From: Candidatus Nanoarchaeia archaeon
GTDB lineage: Archaea; Nanobdellota; Nanobdellia; Woesearchaeales; UBA525
DNA length: 64,000 nt
Direction: 5' to 3'
NCBI GenBank assembly: GCA_028279755.1
Contig: JANQNB010000018.1
Span: 1 to 64,000 of the forward strand
A program made the translations under genes and the position numbers. How positions within the stretch are numbered: position 1 is the first letter of the stretch; each line of letters begins with the position of its first letter. Positions 24,167-32,529 of this stretch are shown here, piece after piece. The notes under the pieces are model-generated. The model saw only the letters and a list, made by a program, of their open reading frames with translations, was not told the origin of the DNA and ran no database searches.

Positions 24167-24733
24167 ATGACTATAATGCGGGGCTCCCGCGCAGCAATCC
24201 TTTGCAGCGACCACGATCTGGAGCGGCTCCTACCAGCCGTACGCGAGACAAAAGGAGAGCATCCGGTCGCGGTTTTCTTCGAGCGATACAATGGCGCACG
24301 TCACCCTCAGATCTATATCTCTTACGTGAAACTGCCAATCGCGACATCCGATCGAATAATCATGCTGCAGCGCGGCTTGCTCTTCACTCCTCGGGTAGCG
24401 AGTGATGGCCTGCTCGAATATGAAGTGCATTCTGCCACTGGACAACGAGGCCAGCCATATGAGGACTTGCTCATCGGACCTCGAGGAGTGGAACGCCAAC
24501 TTGTTGAAGACGGACCCTGGGATATCACCTATGTCCCAGAAACAGGATACCGTCTTGACCTCGGCGTTGGACAGAAGGGTGCGGGGCGGCTGCTTGTCAA
24601 CGCCGACGAACTGGTCAACCAAGACCATCCCTACTTCGCTGTCGCTCTGACAATGCTGGAAGAAGCACGCAAAGTACAACCCCGGGTGGTGCGCCCCATC
24701 CCCAGAGCGCCACAACGCACTGCCTGGTTCTAA
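24167..24733 (+). CDS. Unknown soluble protein
   Basis: 188 residues; ATG 24176 is an alternative start. No signal peptide, membrane segment or recognised motif. The chain mixes short strands (VAVFFERY, IYISYVKL, YEVHSAT) with a C-terminal Pro/Arg-rich tail. A CATTTAAAAAAC box near 24139 fits a leaderless start. It is flanked on both sides by membrane winged-helix genes, which could indicate a shared pathway. Confidence 0.6.
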   Translation: MTIMRGSRAAILCSDHDLERLLPAVRETKGEHPVAVFFERYNGARHPQIYISYVKLPIATSDRIIMLQRGLLFTPRVASDGLLEYEVHSATGQRGQPYEDLLIGPRGVERQLVEDGPWDITYVPETGYRLDLGVGQKGAGRLLVNADELVNQDHPYFAVALTMLEEARKVQPRVVRPIPRAPQRTAWF

Positions 24734-24770
24734 CACAACACTTAAAACCTCAACACTTCTCTAGCGTGCT

Positions 24771-25229
24771 ATGGAGAACAAGACAGTCGGTTATATTGTC
24801 ACAGGCATCGGCTTGGTCGTGGGACTCATCATCGTCCTGTTCAACAGAGCGCTCACTGAAATCGTGAATACGACGTGCAGCCATGGCCCGAGCTGTCCGA
24901 TGTACACGAGCATCAAGTTCCAGACCTGGATCAGTGGCATCATCATGGGCGCGATCATCGTCGTCGGGCTCTACCTCATCTTCGCGAGCAAGCGGAAGCA
25001 TGATGCGCCAGTGCATAAGCCAAAGCTGCCGAAAGACCTGACCAAGGACGAGAAGACTGTCGTGGACAAGCTCACAGCGGCAGACGGCACGATCTTCCAA
25101 TCAGACCTGGTCGAGCAGACAGGATTCACCAAAGTGAAAGTCACGAGGATGCTCGACAGGCTCGAAGGGCGCGGCTTGATCGAGCGCAAGCGGCGCGGCA
25201 TGACGAACGTCGTGATTCTCAAGAACTAA
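24771..25229 (+). CDS. Two-TM membrane-anchored winged-helix regulator
   Basis: 152 residues. Two transmembrane helices (YIVTGIGLVVGLIIVLF and WISGIIMGAIIVVGLYLIFA) enclose a short outside loop with two Cys (TTCSHGPSCPM). The C-terminal half is a MarR-type winged helix (TIFQSDLVEQTGFTKVKVTRML) ending RGMTNVVILKN, like the end of the regulator at 23487. TATA box CACTTAAAACC lies at about 24738-24748. The cysteine loop could sense redox or metals; the neighbouring copper cluster makes metals attractive, but this is inference. Confidence 0.72.
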   Translation: MENKTVGYIVTGIGLVVGLIIVLFNRALTEIVNTTCSHGPSCPMYTSIKFQTWISGIIMGAIIVVGLYLIFASKRKHDAPVHKPKLPKDLTKDEKTVVDKLTAADGTIFQSDLVEQTGFTKVKVTRMLDRLEGRGLIERKRRGMTNVVILKN

Positions 25230-25230
25230 G

Positions 25231-25348
25231 CGTGTGCTGCGGCGCTCTCACTTCGTATGGTTTTGCCACGGCCCTCTCGCTACGCATGTCGGGCCAAGGT
25301 GGCAAAACCCACGAACGAAGTGAGTATGCCGCGCCAAGGCAGCACACG
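25231..25348. repeat. Dispersed hairpin element, copy F (nested)
   Basis: Begins 1 nt after the stop of the upstream regulator gene. Outer stem CGTGTGCTGC/GCAGCACACG, inner GGCGC/GCGCC and bulge AAG at 25336-25338. A second stem, CTCACTTCGT/ACGAAGTGAG, encloses a complete nested element at 25260-25308 (GTTTTGCCAC/GTGGCAAAAC, GGCCC/GGGCC, bulge AAG). Confidence 0.87.
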
Positions 25349-25415
25349 AAACTAGTTTCAAACAAGGCCTTATATGCTGTTTCTCATTCTGAACTGACAA
25401 TTGGAGGTTCAGAGT

Positions 25416-26327
25416 ATGGCAAAAACAACAAAACTCAAGATCAGCGGCATGACCTGCCAGAGCTGCGTTAAGCTCATCGAGCAACGCGTGGCAAAGCTCA
25501 AAGGAGTCAAGAAAGTCAAGGTCGACCTTGTCAAGGAGACAGCGACAGTCACCGGCACTGCAAAGAAGGCAGACATCGCCGCTGCAATACAGAAGATGGG
25601 CTTCGGCGTGGACGGCAAGAAAGCAAAGCCGCAAGGCTTCTGGCAAGGGCTTGCCTACGGCATCATCCCACACATCGGCTGCATCGCATTCATCATCGGC
25701 TCGGTATTCGGCGTCACCTTGCTCATGCAATTCTTCAAGCCAGTCCTGATGAACAGGTGGTTCTTCCACTTCCTCGTCGCATTCAGCTTCCTCGCCGCGA
25801 CAGTCGGCTCGGCATTGTACCTGCGCAGCAACGGCCTGCTCAGCTGGCAGGGCATGAAGCGAAAGAAAGGCTATCTCGCCACAATGTACGGTGCGACCAT
25901 CGGCATCAACCTCGCGCTCTTCCTGCTCATCTTCCCCCTGCTCGCGAACGTGCAAGTCGTCAGCGCGAGCAGCGCGACAGGCTTGGCAGCAGGAAGCTCA
26001 AACCTGGCAAGCCTCACCATGGAAGTCGACATCCCCTGCCCAGGACACGCACCCCTCATCTCGAACGAGCTCAAAGGAGTGCCTGGCGTTGCTGAAATCA
26101 AGTACAGCTTCCCAGAGACCTTCCAGGTCTACTACGACGGCGAATCATCGACCAAAGAAGCCATGCTTGCATTGGAAGTCTTTGATGAATATCCTGCCAC
26201 GGTCACGAACGATGGTAGCCCAGCAGCGAGCCTCGCACCAGTCGCCAAGAGTTATGGTGCTGGCAGCTCGTGCAGCGGCTCCTGCGGTGGTAGCTGTGGC
26301 AGGCCCACGTGTGGGTGCGGTGGGTGA
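25416..26327 (+). CDS. Membrane protein with N-terminal heavy-metal (HMA) domain
   Basis: 303 residues from ATG 25416, with GGAGGT upstream. Order: HMA domain with the metal-binding GMTCQSC (residues 10-16), about four transmembrane helices, then a second HMA-like outside or C-terminal domain with CPGHAPLISNELKGVPGV, and a Cys/Gly tail with CSGSCGGSCGRPTCGCGG-type spacing. It probably moves or hands over Cu(I) or a similar soft metal. It lies in one cluster with a DUF2318 lipoprotein and CopA. Confidence 0.78.
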   Translation: MAKTTKLKISGMTCQSCVKLIEQRVAKLKGVKKVKVDLVKETATVTGTAKKADIAAAIQKMGFGVDGKKAKPQGFWQGLAYGIIPHIGCIAFIIGSVFGVTLLMQFFKPVLMNRWFFHFLVAFSFLAATVGSALYLRSNGLLSWQGMKRKKGYLATMYGATIGINLALFLLIFPLLANVQVVSASSATGLAAGSSNLASLTMEVDIPCPGHAPLISNELKGVPGVAEIKYSFPETFQVYYDGESSTKEAMLALEVFDEYPATVTNDGSPAASLAPVAKSYGAGSSCSGSCGGSCGRPTCGCGG

Positions 26328-26331
26328 TAAG

Positions 26332-26754
26332 ATGAAAGCAATAGCGTTGATCGCTCTCTGTACATTGCTCGCTGCATGTGCCTCCACCGGCAGCGCAGTA
26401 GCAGAGCAAACAGTGAGCATCCCACTCAGCGATCTCAGCAGCACAGCGCAATACTACGAATACCCTGTGGGTAGTGTGACTGTTCGGTTCTTCGCAGTCA
26501 CAGCAGCAGATGGCAGCATCAAGACAGCATTCGACGCGTGCGACGTGTGCGGCAGCCAGAAGAAAGGCTATCGCCAGGAAGGCGATCAGATGGTATGCAA
26601 CAACTGCGGCAACCGCTATCCGATTGCTGGACTCGGAACGCAGAACACGCGCGGCGGCGGGTGCTGGCCAGGCTACCTGCCGAACGAGGTGCAGGGCGAC
26701 CAGCTCGTCTTCAAGGTGAGCGATCTCGAAGCAGGCAGGCACCGCTTTGTCTAA
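26332..26754 (+). CDS. DUF2318 lipoprotein with CxxC pairs
   Basis: 140 residues. The signal sequence ends in a lipobox LLAACAS. The mature part matches DUF2318: VTVRFFAVTAADGSIKTAFDACDVCG, GYRQEGDQMVCNNCGNRYPI and TRGGGCWPGYLP. Two CxxC pairs plus one extra Cys suggest a bound metal or Fe-S centre. It starts 4 nt after the HMA membrane gene, so the two are co-transcribed and probably cooperate at the outer face of the membrane in metal handling. Confidence 0.8.
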   Translation: MKAIALIALCTLLAACASTGSAVAEQTVSIPLSDLSSTAQYYEYPVGSVTVRFFAVTAADGSIKTAFDACDVCGSQKKGYRQEGDQMVCNNCGNRYPIAGLGTQNTRGGGCWPGYLPNEVQGDQLVFKVSDLEAGRHRFV

Positions 26755-26799
26755 GGCAAAACTATAAGATAAGGAGAAAGAATCTAGCTGAGGGTGAGC

Positions 26800-28977
26800 A
26801 TGAAGCGGGCATCGTTACGGATCGAAGGCATGCATTGCGCCAGCTGTTCAGCGCTGATCGAAGGCGCGCTCAAGGAAAGCGCAGGCGTGCGTTCTGCAAA
26901 CGTCAACTTCGCAGCAGCGAAAGCAAGCGTGACCTACGACGAGAAGAAGGTGACTGAGGAACAGCTTATCACCGCCATCGAGAAGAAAGGCTTCAGCGCC
27001 ATGAATGCAGACCAGGCCAAAAGCCCGCGCGAGTTGCAAGAGCAGGAAGTCAAGCAGTATCGCAAACGTCTGCTCTGGAGTTTGGTCTTCGCTATCCCGG
27101 CATTCATCATCGGCATGGTCTTCATGTGGCTGCAGATCCACATCCCCTTCGAGCCCTATATCATGTGGGCACTTGCCACGCCAGTGCAATTCGTGATCGG
27201 CTGGCCCTTCTACAAAGGCGCGTGGAGCGCGCTCAAGAACAAGACAGCAAGCATGGACACACTCATCGCGCTCGGCACGAGCGCCGCCTATTTCTACAGC
27301 GTCTACCTCGTGCTCTTTGTACCAGGAACCGGCCAGTACTTCGAGACCAGCGCGATCCTGATCACCTTTGTCGTGGCTGGCAAGTATCTCGAAGCTGTCG
27401 CGAAAGGAAAGACCAGCGACGCAGTCAGCAAGCTCCTCGACCTCAGCCCGAAGACAGCAACAGTCACTCGCAAAGGCAAGGAACAGAAAATCCCGCTCAG
27501 CCAGGTCAAGGTCGGCGACATTGTCCTTGTCAAACCTGGGGAGAGCATCCCTGTCGACGGCACGATCACACACGGCAGCACGAGCATCGACGAGAGCATG
27601 CTCACCGGCGAAAGCATCCCGATCGAGAAGACAAAAGGCGCAGCAGTGTTTGGCGGCACTGTGAACAAGCACGGCAGCATCAGGTTCAAAGTCACGAAGA
27701 CCGGGAAGAACACGACCCTCGCGCAGATCATCAAGATCGTCGAGGAAGCCCAGGGCGAGAAAGCCCCGATCCAGCGATTCGCAGATCAAGTCAGCGCATA
27801 TTTCGTACCGGTCGTGATCGTCATCGCGATCATCACACTCCTTGCTTGGCTCGGCCTTGGCCAGCCGCTCGGCTTTGCCCTGACAGCGAGTGTGAGCGTG
27901 CTTGTCATCGCCTGTCCCTGCGCACTCGGCCTTGCGACGCCGACTGCGATCATGGTCGGCACTGGCAAAGGAGCGAAGCATGGCGTGCTGATCAAAGGCG
28001 GCGAAGCCCTGGAGACAGCGCATAAAGTCAAGCATGTCATCTTCGACAAGACTGGTACGATCACCCACGGAAAGCCAGAAGTCACAGACATCATCCCCCT
28101 CGACAAAAACTCCAGAAAAGACATTCTCACTATCGCAGCAAGCTTAGAGCGATCAAGCGAGCATCCGCTCGCAGACGCTATTGTTGAACATGCAAAGGGA
28201 ATGAAGCTCAAGCATGCAAAAGACTTCCGCGCGATCCCAGGCCATGGCATCCAGGCACGGCTCGGCGGCAAATTGTACGTGCTGGGCAACGAGAAACTCA
28301 TGAAAAAGCACAGTGTCAAGACAGAGAACGCAAGCGACCTGCTTCGTCTGGAAGGAGAGGGCAAGACTGTCATGCTGCTCGCCACCGCAAGGAAATTACT
28401 TGGTCTTATTGCAGTGGCTGACACGATCAAAGAGTCGGCAAGAGAGGCAGTGAAGCAACTCCACGACGCAGGCATCGACGCCTATCTCATCACTGGCGAT
28501 AACCAACGAACAGGAAAAGCCATCGCAGCACAAGCTGGAATTCCATCTGATCATGTCTTTGCTGAAGTCCTGCCAGACGAGAAAGCAAGCCATGTGAAGC
28601 AATTGCAGAAGCAAGGCAAGGTCGCAATGGTCGGCGATGGCATCAACGACGCGCCAGCGCTTGCGCAAGCAGACATCGGCATCGCGATGGGCTCAGGCAC
28701 AGACGTTGCGATGGAAACCGGGAACGTCGTGCTGATGAAAGACGATCCTGGCGATGTGGCCCGCGCGTTGAAGCTCAGCAGGCAGACCATGGGTAAGATC
28801 CGGCAGAACATGTTCTGGGCATTGTTCTACAACACCCTTGGCATCCCGCTCGCCGCGGGCTTGCTCTACCCCTGGACTGGTTGGCTCCTCAGCCCGATCA
28901 TCGCCGGCGGCGCGATGGCGCTCAGCTCGGTCAGCGTCGTGACGAACAGCCTCTTGCTGAAGGCGAAACGGCTCTGA
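26800..28977 (+). CDS. copA: Copper-translocating P1B-type ATPase
   Basis: About 725 residues; GTG 26794 is an alternative start. N-terminal HMA domain with GMHCASCS, then the P-type core: TGES actuator motif in MLTGESIPIEK, the CPC ion-channel motif in VIACPCALGLATPTA, phosphorylation site IFDKTGTITHG, HP motif in SSEHPLADAI and the hinge VGDGINDAPAL. The last helices show FYN and MALSSVSVVTNS, the Cu(I)-specific pattern. It exports Cu(I) using ATP. It completes the metal cluster that starts at 25416. Confidence 0.93.
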   Translation: MKRASLRIEGMHCASCSALIEGALKESAGVRSANVNFAAAKASVTYDEKKVTEEQLITAIEKKGFSAMNADQAKSPRELQEQEVKQYRKRLLWSLVFAIPAFIIGMVFMWLQIHIPFEPYIMWALATPVQFVIGWPFYKGAWSALKNKTASMDTLIALGTSAAYFYSVYLVLFVPGTGQYFETSAILITFVVAGKYLEAVAKGKTSDAVSKLLDLSPKTATVTRKGKEQKIPLSQVKVGDIVLVKPGESIPVDGTITHGSTSIDESMLTGESIPIEKTKGAAVFGGTVNKHGSIRFKVTKTGKNTTLAQIIKIVEEAQGEKAPIQRFADQVSAYFVPVVIVIAIITLLAWLGLGQPLGFALTASVSVLVIACPCALGLATPTAIMVGTGKGAKHGVLIKGGEALETAHKVKHVIFDKTGTITHGKPEVTDIIPLDKNSRKDILTIAASLERSSEHPLADAIVEHAKGMKLKHAKDFRAIPGHGIQARLGGKLYVLGNEKLMKKHSVKTENASDLLRLEGEGKTVMLLATARKLLGLIAVADTIKESAREAVKQLHDAGIDAYLITGDNQRTGKAIAAQAGIPSDHVFAEVLPDEKASHVKQLQKQGKVAMVGDGINDAPALAQADIGIAMGSGTDVAMETGNVVLMKDDPGDVARALKLSRQTMGKIRQNMFWALFYNTLGIPLAAGLLYPWTGWLLSPIIAGGAMALSSVSVVTNSLLLKAKRL

Positions 28978-29049
28978 TACTGGCGTTAGACAAATGTAAC
29001 CTGGTCGACATTGGATAAGGAGGAGTGAGGCACCAATTATCCAGGAGTC

Positions 29050-29829
29050 TCAGTTGGCCAAGAATTGGATGATTTGCTGATAGGTTTCTTCCGGGTTGTC
29101 GATGATCATGAAATGTCCCGCCTTGCTTATTTGTGCTTTGTGGACTGTCTCAGCTATTTGTTCTGCTTTTCTCCTGTTCGCATCCCCGAACATGAACATC
29201 CGTTTCTGACTGGCTCGATTGAATTTCTCGAGGATCTCTTCGCTTTTTGACCAGTCAACAATTGACTGCGAAGTTTTGTAGAATGCAAAAGGGGGGATCT
29301 TTTCCAGCCACTTGGTTCGTTGCTTTGCACTTGGCTCGTCTGATCTGGCAAGTTCTGATTTGATGGCTCCGAAGAGGGTTTTCTCGAAGTGTTCGTATGG
29401 TTGTTTCACAACATCTTTGCTTTTTCCACAATCACGATAAACAAGATTTCCCTCCATGTTCACGAACGACTGTATTTTACCCTGAAGATCATGCAACAGG
29501 AGTGTACTAACCATCCCCCCAAAGCTATGCCCTATGAGGTGTATCTTCTCAGGATTGATTTGCTCAATGATCATTTTGATGATTGACGCCTGATCTTCAA
29601 CAGCATAGCTGAAATCCTCTGGTTTGTCCGAATCTCCAAATCCAATGAAATCAATGGCGAGAACTGAGTAAGGCTCAAAAAATTCTCTTTCTAAGAGATC
29701 TGAGAAGATGTCCTTGCAGCTTTGGAGTCCATGCAAACAAATGATCCATTCCTCAGACGCTTTTCTTATGTAGGTGGCCACTGAAAGCGTCAATCCCTGG
29801 TAATCAAGCTGGAATTCCCTCTCCTGCAT
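29050..29829 (-). CDS. Alpha/beta hydrolase
   Basis: 259 residues. Nucleophile elbow GHSFGGMV near residue 99, oxyanion-region ICLHGLQ near residue 30, and the C-terminal catalytic histidine in SKAGHFMIIDNPEE. A helical lid lies between about 130 and 200. Codon choice is visibly more A/T-rich than in flanking genes, which could mark recent acquisition. Substrate unknown (esterase, lipase or dehalogenase-type members exist). Confidence 0.82.
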   Translation of the reverse strand: MQEREFQLDYQGLTLSVATYIRKASEEWIICLHGLQSCKDIFSDLLEREFFEPYSVLAIDFIGFGDSDKPEDFSYAVEDQASIIKMIIEQINPEKIHLIGHSFGGMVSTLLLHDLQGKIQSFVNMEGNLVYRDCGKSKDVVKQPYEHFEKTLFGAIKSELARSDEPSAKQRTKWLEKIPPFAFYKTSQSIVDWSKSEEILEKFNRASQKRMFMFGDANRRKAEQIAETVHKAQISKAGHFMIIDNPEETYQQIIQFLAN

Positions 29830-29994
29830 GTGGCTGGGTGGAGAATCTAGCGCTTAAAAAGATTCTTCATCGAGTGTGATGCCCGGACTTGTTTATTGAT
29901 GCGACGTTTCTGATAGTGCATTATTACCGCACTTCTTGACGCTTCTACATAACGTTTAAAAGCGCCCGGGCATTTCATCTTCCTAGGTGATACT
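29830..29994. other. Intergenic region between divergent hydrolase and trxB
   Basis: Contains ATGCCCGG (29879-29886) and its complement CCGGGCAT (29966-29973) enclosing about 80 nt. A CGTTTAAAAGC box near 29953-29963 is suitably placed for trxB at 29995. No gene is seen. Confidence 0.4.
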
Positions 29995-30942
29995 ATGACA
30001 GATTCCTATGATCTCATCGTGATTGGCGCCGCCTCAGCCGGCTTGCCAGCAGCGATCTACGCAAAGCGCTTCGGACTCAACACCCTCGTTATCGGCGCTG
30101 AGCCTGGCGGCTTGCTGAACGAAAGCTCGAATGTCGAGAACTGGCCTGGCGACAAAGGCGTGCCTGGCAGAGAATTGATGGTGCGGTTCAAGGAGCACGT
30201 TGAAAGCCTCGGCGTCGAGGTCAAGACCGAATGGGTGAAGGACGCCAAGAAGGACGGCGAATTCTTCGTGCTGACCACAGACAAAGGCGAGTACACGGCA
30301 AAAGCGCTCGTGCTGACGATGGGTTCCAAACACCGCCATCTCGGCGTGCCAGGCGAGGAAGAGCTGAGCAGCCGTGGCGTGAGCTACTGCCCCACGTGCG
30401 ACGCTGCTTTCTTCAAGGACGCGCCAGTCGCTGTCATCGGCGGCGGGGACGGCGCGGCAAGCGCTGCGAACCTCTTGGCTGAGCATGCGAGCCATGTCTA
30501 CATCCTTGTCAGGAAAGACCACATGCGGGCTGAGCCGATCAACCAGAAGAAGATGACTGACAATCCCAAGATCGACATCCTGTACGAGACACAGGCGCTG
30601 GAATTTGTCGGCGACAAGGCCTTGGAAGGCATCAAGCTGAGCAAGCCATATGATGGCAAGGATGTCTTGCCTGTTGAGGGTGCGTTCATCATGATCGGCG
30701 CCGATCCCCAAGTGCAGCTTGCGGAACAGCTCGGTGTGAAGCTCGACGAGCGCAAGGAGATGATCATCGATGAGGAATCACGCACGAGCGTGCCGTTCAT
30801 CTATGCAGCAGGCGACGCTGCGAACAAGAAGCATAAGCAGACCATCACCGGCGCAGCGGAAGGCGTGAAAGCAGCGTTCTCAGCGTATGAGGACATCCGC
30901 AAAGCAGAAACCGGGGAAGACGCGGTCCTGCCCCAATACTAA
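29995..30942 (+). CDS. trxB: Thioredoxin reductase
   Basis: 315 residues, normal length. FAD-binding VIGAASAGLPAAIYAKRFG at the N terminus, the redox-active SYCPTCDAAFF disulfide (CPTC instead of the more usual CATC), a second Rossmann GGGDGAASAANLL for NADPH, and the C-terminal FAD motif IYAAGDAANK. It reduces thioredoxin-like partners. No thioredoxin gene is adjacent. Confidence 0.92.
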   Translation: MTDSYDLIVIGAASAGLPAAIYAKRFGLNTLVIGAEPGGLLNESSNVENWPGDKGVPGRELMVRFKEHVESLGVEVKTEWVKDAKKDGEFFVLTTDKGEYTAKALVLTMGSKHRHLGVPGEEELSSRGVSYCPTCDAAFFKDAPVAVIGGGDGAASAANLLAEHASHVYILVRKDHMRAEPINQKKMTDNPKIDILYETQALEFVGDKALEGIKLSKPYDGKDVLPVEGAFIMIGADPQVQLAEQLGVKLDERKEMIIDEESRTSVPFIYAAGDAANKKHKQTITGAAEGVKAAFSAYEDIRKAETGEDAVLPQY

Positions 30943-30975
30943 AACTTTTTATGCAGCATTCTTTCTCTGCTCACC

Positions 30976-31729
30976 ATGAGCAAATATTTGGACGTCGCGA
31001 TAGAGGCTGCGAAGAAGGGGGGGTGAAGTAGCCTTAGAGCATTTTGGCAAAGAAATGTCCACAGAGTGGAAAGCCTCGGGAGATCCAGTGACGATTGCAG
31101 ATACAGAAGGTGAGCGTGCTATTGTAGCGGTTCTCAAGAAGAAGTTTCCTGAACACGGATTCATTGGAGAAGAAGGCACGCAAAAAAAGGGCGACTACAC
31201 ATGGATCATCGATTCTGTCGACGGAACGTACAATTTTGAACGAGGCATTCCAGACTGGTGTGTCCTTGTCGCCCTTCTGCATAAGGATACAGTGGTGGCA
31301 GGAGTCTACTGGGCGCCTGTGCACAAAGTCTTGATCCATGCTGAAAAAGGAGCTGGCTGCTTCATCAATGGCACACGAGCTGTGGTTTCGGAAACCAGCG
31401 AGCTCTCCAAGGCATACATCGCTTTCAACATGATCGACAAATTCGAGAGAGCTGGGCTGGAAAAACAGCTTTTCAAGCTGGCCAGAACAAAGACGCTCCG
31501 GAACATGGACAAATGGCTGTCTTTCCCGTACTTCCTGCAAGGGAAGATTGATGCTCGCATCCACGGGCCACCACATTTCTGGGATATCGCACCTTTTATT
31601 GTCATGACAGAAGAAGCTGGCGGGGTGGTGGCAGATTTTAATGGCAAACCCGCTACAAAAGACTCAAAAACCTTTATCTTTACCAATAAACAGCTCCTAC
31701 CTACGTTAGTAGAGTACTTGCATGAGTGA
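30976..31729 (+). pseudogene. Inositol monophosphatase-family gene with a +1 frameshift
   Basis: The frame opens at ATG 30976 (MSKYLDVAIEAAKKGG) and stops at TGA 31024, inside a run of seven G (31017-31023). Removing one G joins it to the downstream frame (EVALEHFGKEMS...), giving about 250 residues that align end to end with the next gene. Motifs in the second part: IGEEG, WIIDSVDGTYNFERG and WDIAPF. The single-base change in a homopolymer may be a sequencing error, a true disruption or programmed slippage. If intact it is a phosphatase of the IMPase/FBPase family. Confidence 0.75.
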
Positions 31730-31733
31730 TACG

Positions 31734-32489
31734 ATGGCTGAATTCCTCGACGTGGCGATCGACGCAGCCAAGAAGGGCGGCGAGGTCTTGATGAAGCATT
31801 ACCAGAAGAAGATAACCGTCGAGATGAAAGCTGACAAGACCTTTGTCACGAACGTCGACAAGGAATCAGAAGAAGTCATCATGACAACGATCAAGAAGAG
31901 CTTTCCTGATCATGCGTTCTTCGGCGAAGAATTCGGAAAAACTGGCCAGAGTGAATATGTGTGGCTTATAGACCCTCTGGACGGCACCCACCACTTCATG
32001 CGTGATATCCCGCACTTTGCGGTTCTCATCGCGCTCATGAAAGAAAACACGATCATTATGGGCCTGAGCTATGATCCTAATACTGGGCATCTTATGTATG
32101 CAGAGCGAGGGAAGGGTGTGACTATTGAAGGGGAAACAGCCAAGCTCTCAACTGTCGCTGAGGTCAACAAAGCTATGTGCTCGTTCCAGTGGCTGGTCGG
32201 GTTTGCCAGGGCTGGACTGGCAAAGGAACTCATGGACTTGCTCGGCCACATCACTGCTTCAACCTTGCTTGATGCCAGAGAGCAACACCAATCCTTGCTC
32301 ACTGGAAAGATCGACGCGATGATCACAGCAGAAATCGGCATCTATGACGTGGCACCCTATGTCCTGATGATCGAGGAGCTCGGCGGCATTGCCACTGATA
32401 TCCGCGGAAAGCCAATGGGATTGGACTCGACGAGCTTCATCGGAGCAAACAAAGAACTCCACGGGAAACTTGTCGAATTCTTCACGTAA
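31734..32489 (+). CDS. Inositol monophosphatase / fructose-1,6-bisphosphatase family protein
   Basis: About 251 residues from ATG 31734 (aligns with its paralogue; ATG 31722 is alternative). Metal-binding motifs: FFGEEFG, WLIDPLDGTHHFMRD and YDVAPYVLMIEELGG. Archaeal members often act on both inositol phosphate and fructose 1,6-bisphosphate. With the aldolase in this window it could serve gluconeogenesis. It overlaps the end of the frameshifted paralogue or abuts it, forming a tandem duplication. Confidence 0.87.
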   Translation: MAEFLDVAIDAAKKGGEVLMKHYQKKITVEMKADKTFVTNVDKESEEVIMTTIKKSFPDHAFFGEEFGKTGQSEYVWLIDPLDGTHHFMRDIPHFAVLIALMKENTIIMGLSYDPNTGHLMYAERGKGVTIEGETAKLSTVAEVNKAMCSFQWLVGFARAGLAKELMDLLGHITASTLLDAREQHQSLLTGKIDAMITAEIGIYDVAPYVLMIEELGGIATDIRGKPMGLDSTSFIGANKELHGKLVEFFT

Positions 32490-32496
32490 AGCATTA

Positions 32497-32507
32497 CTTT
32501 TTTATAC
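32497..32507 (+). promoter_or_regulatory. TATA box for the leucyl aminopeptidase gene
   Basis: CTTTTTTATAC about 27 nt before ATG 32530. Confidence 0.55.
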
Positions 32508-32529
32508 TCCCTGCTGACCTTCTCATAGT

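Noticed and set aside
26848-28068. A 406-codon minus-strand frame opposite copA
   Set aside because: Antisense shadow of a clear P-type ATPase; Asp/His/Cys-rich composition typical of reversed GC-rich coding sequence.
29860-29980. A box C/D small RNA between the hydrolase and trxB
   Set aside because: GATG and CTGA boxes occur, but their spacing and the terminal stem do not match a C/D RNA well.
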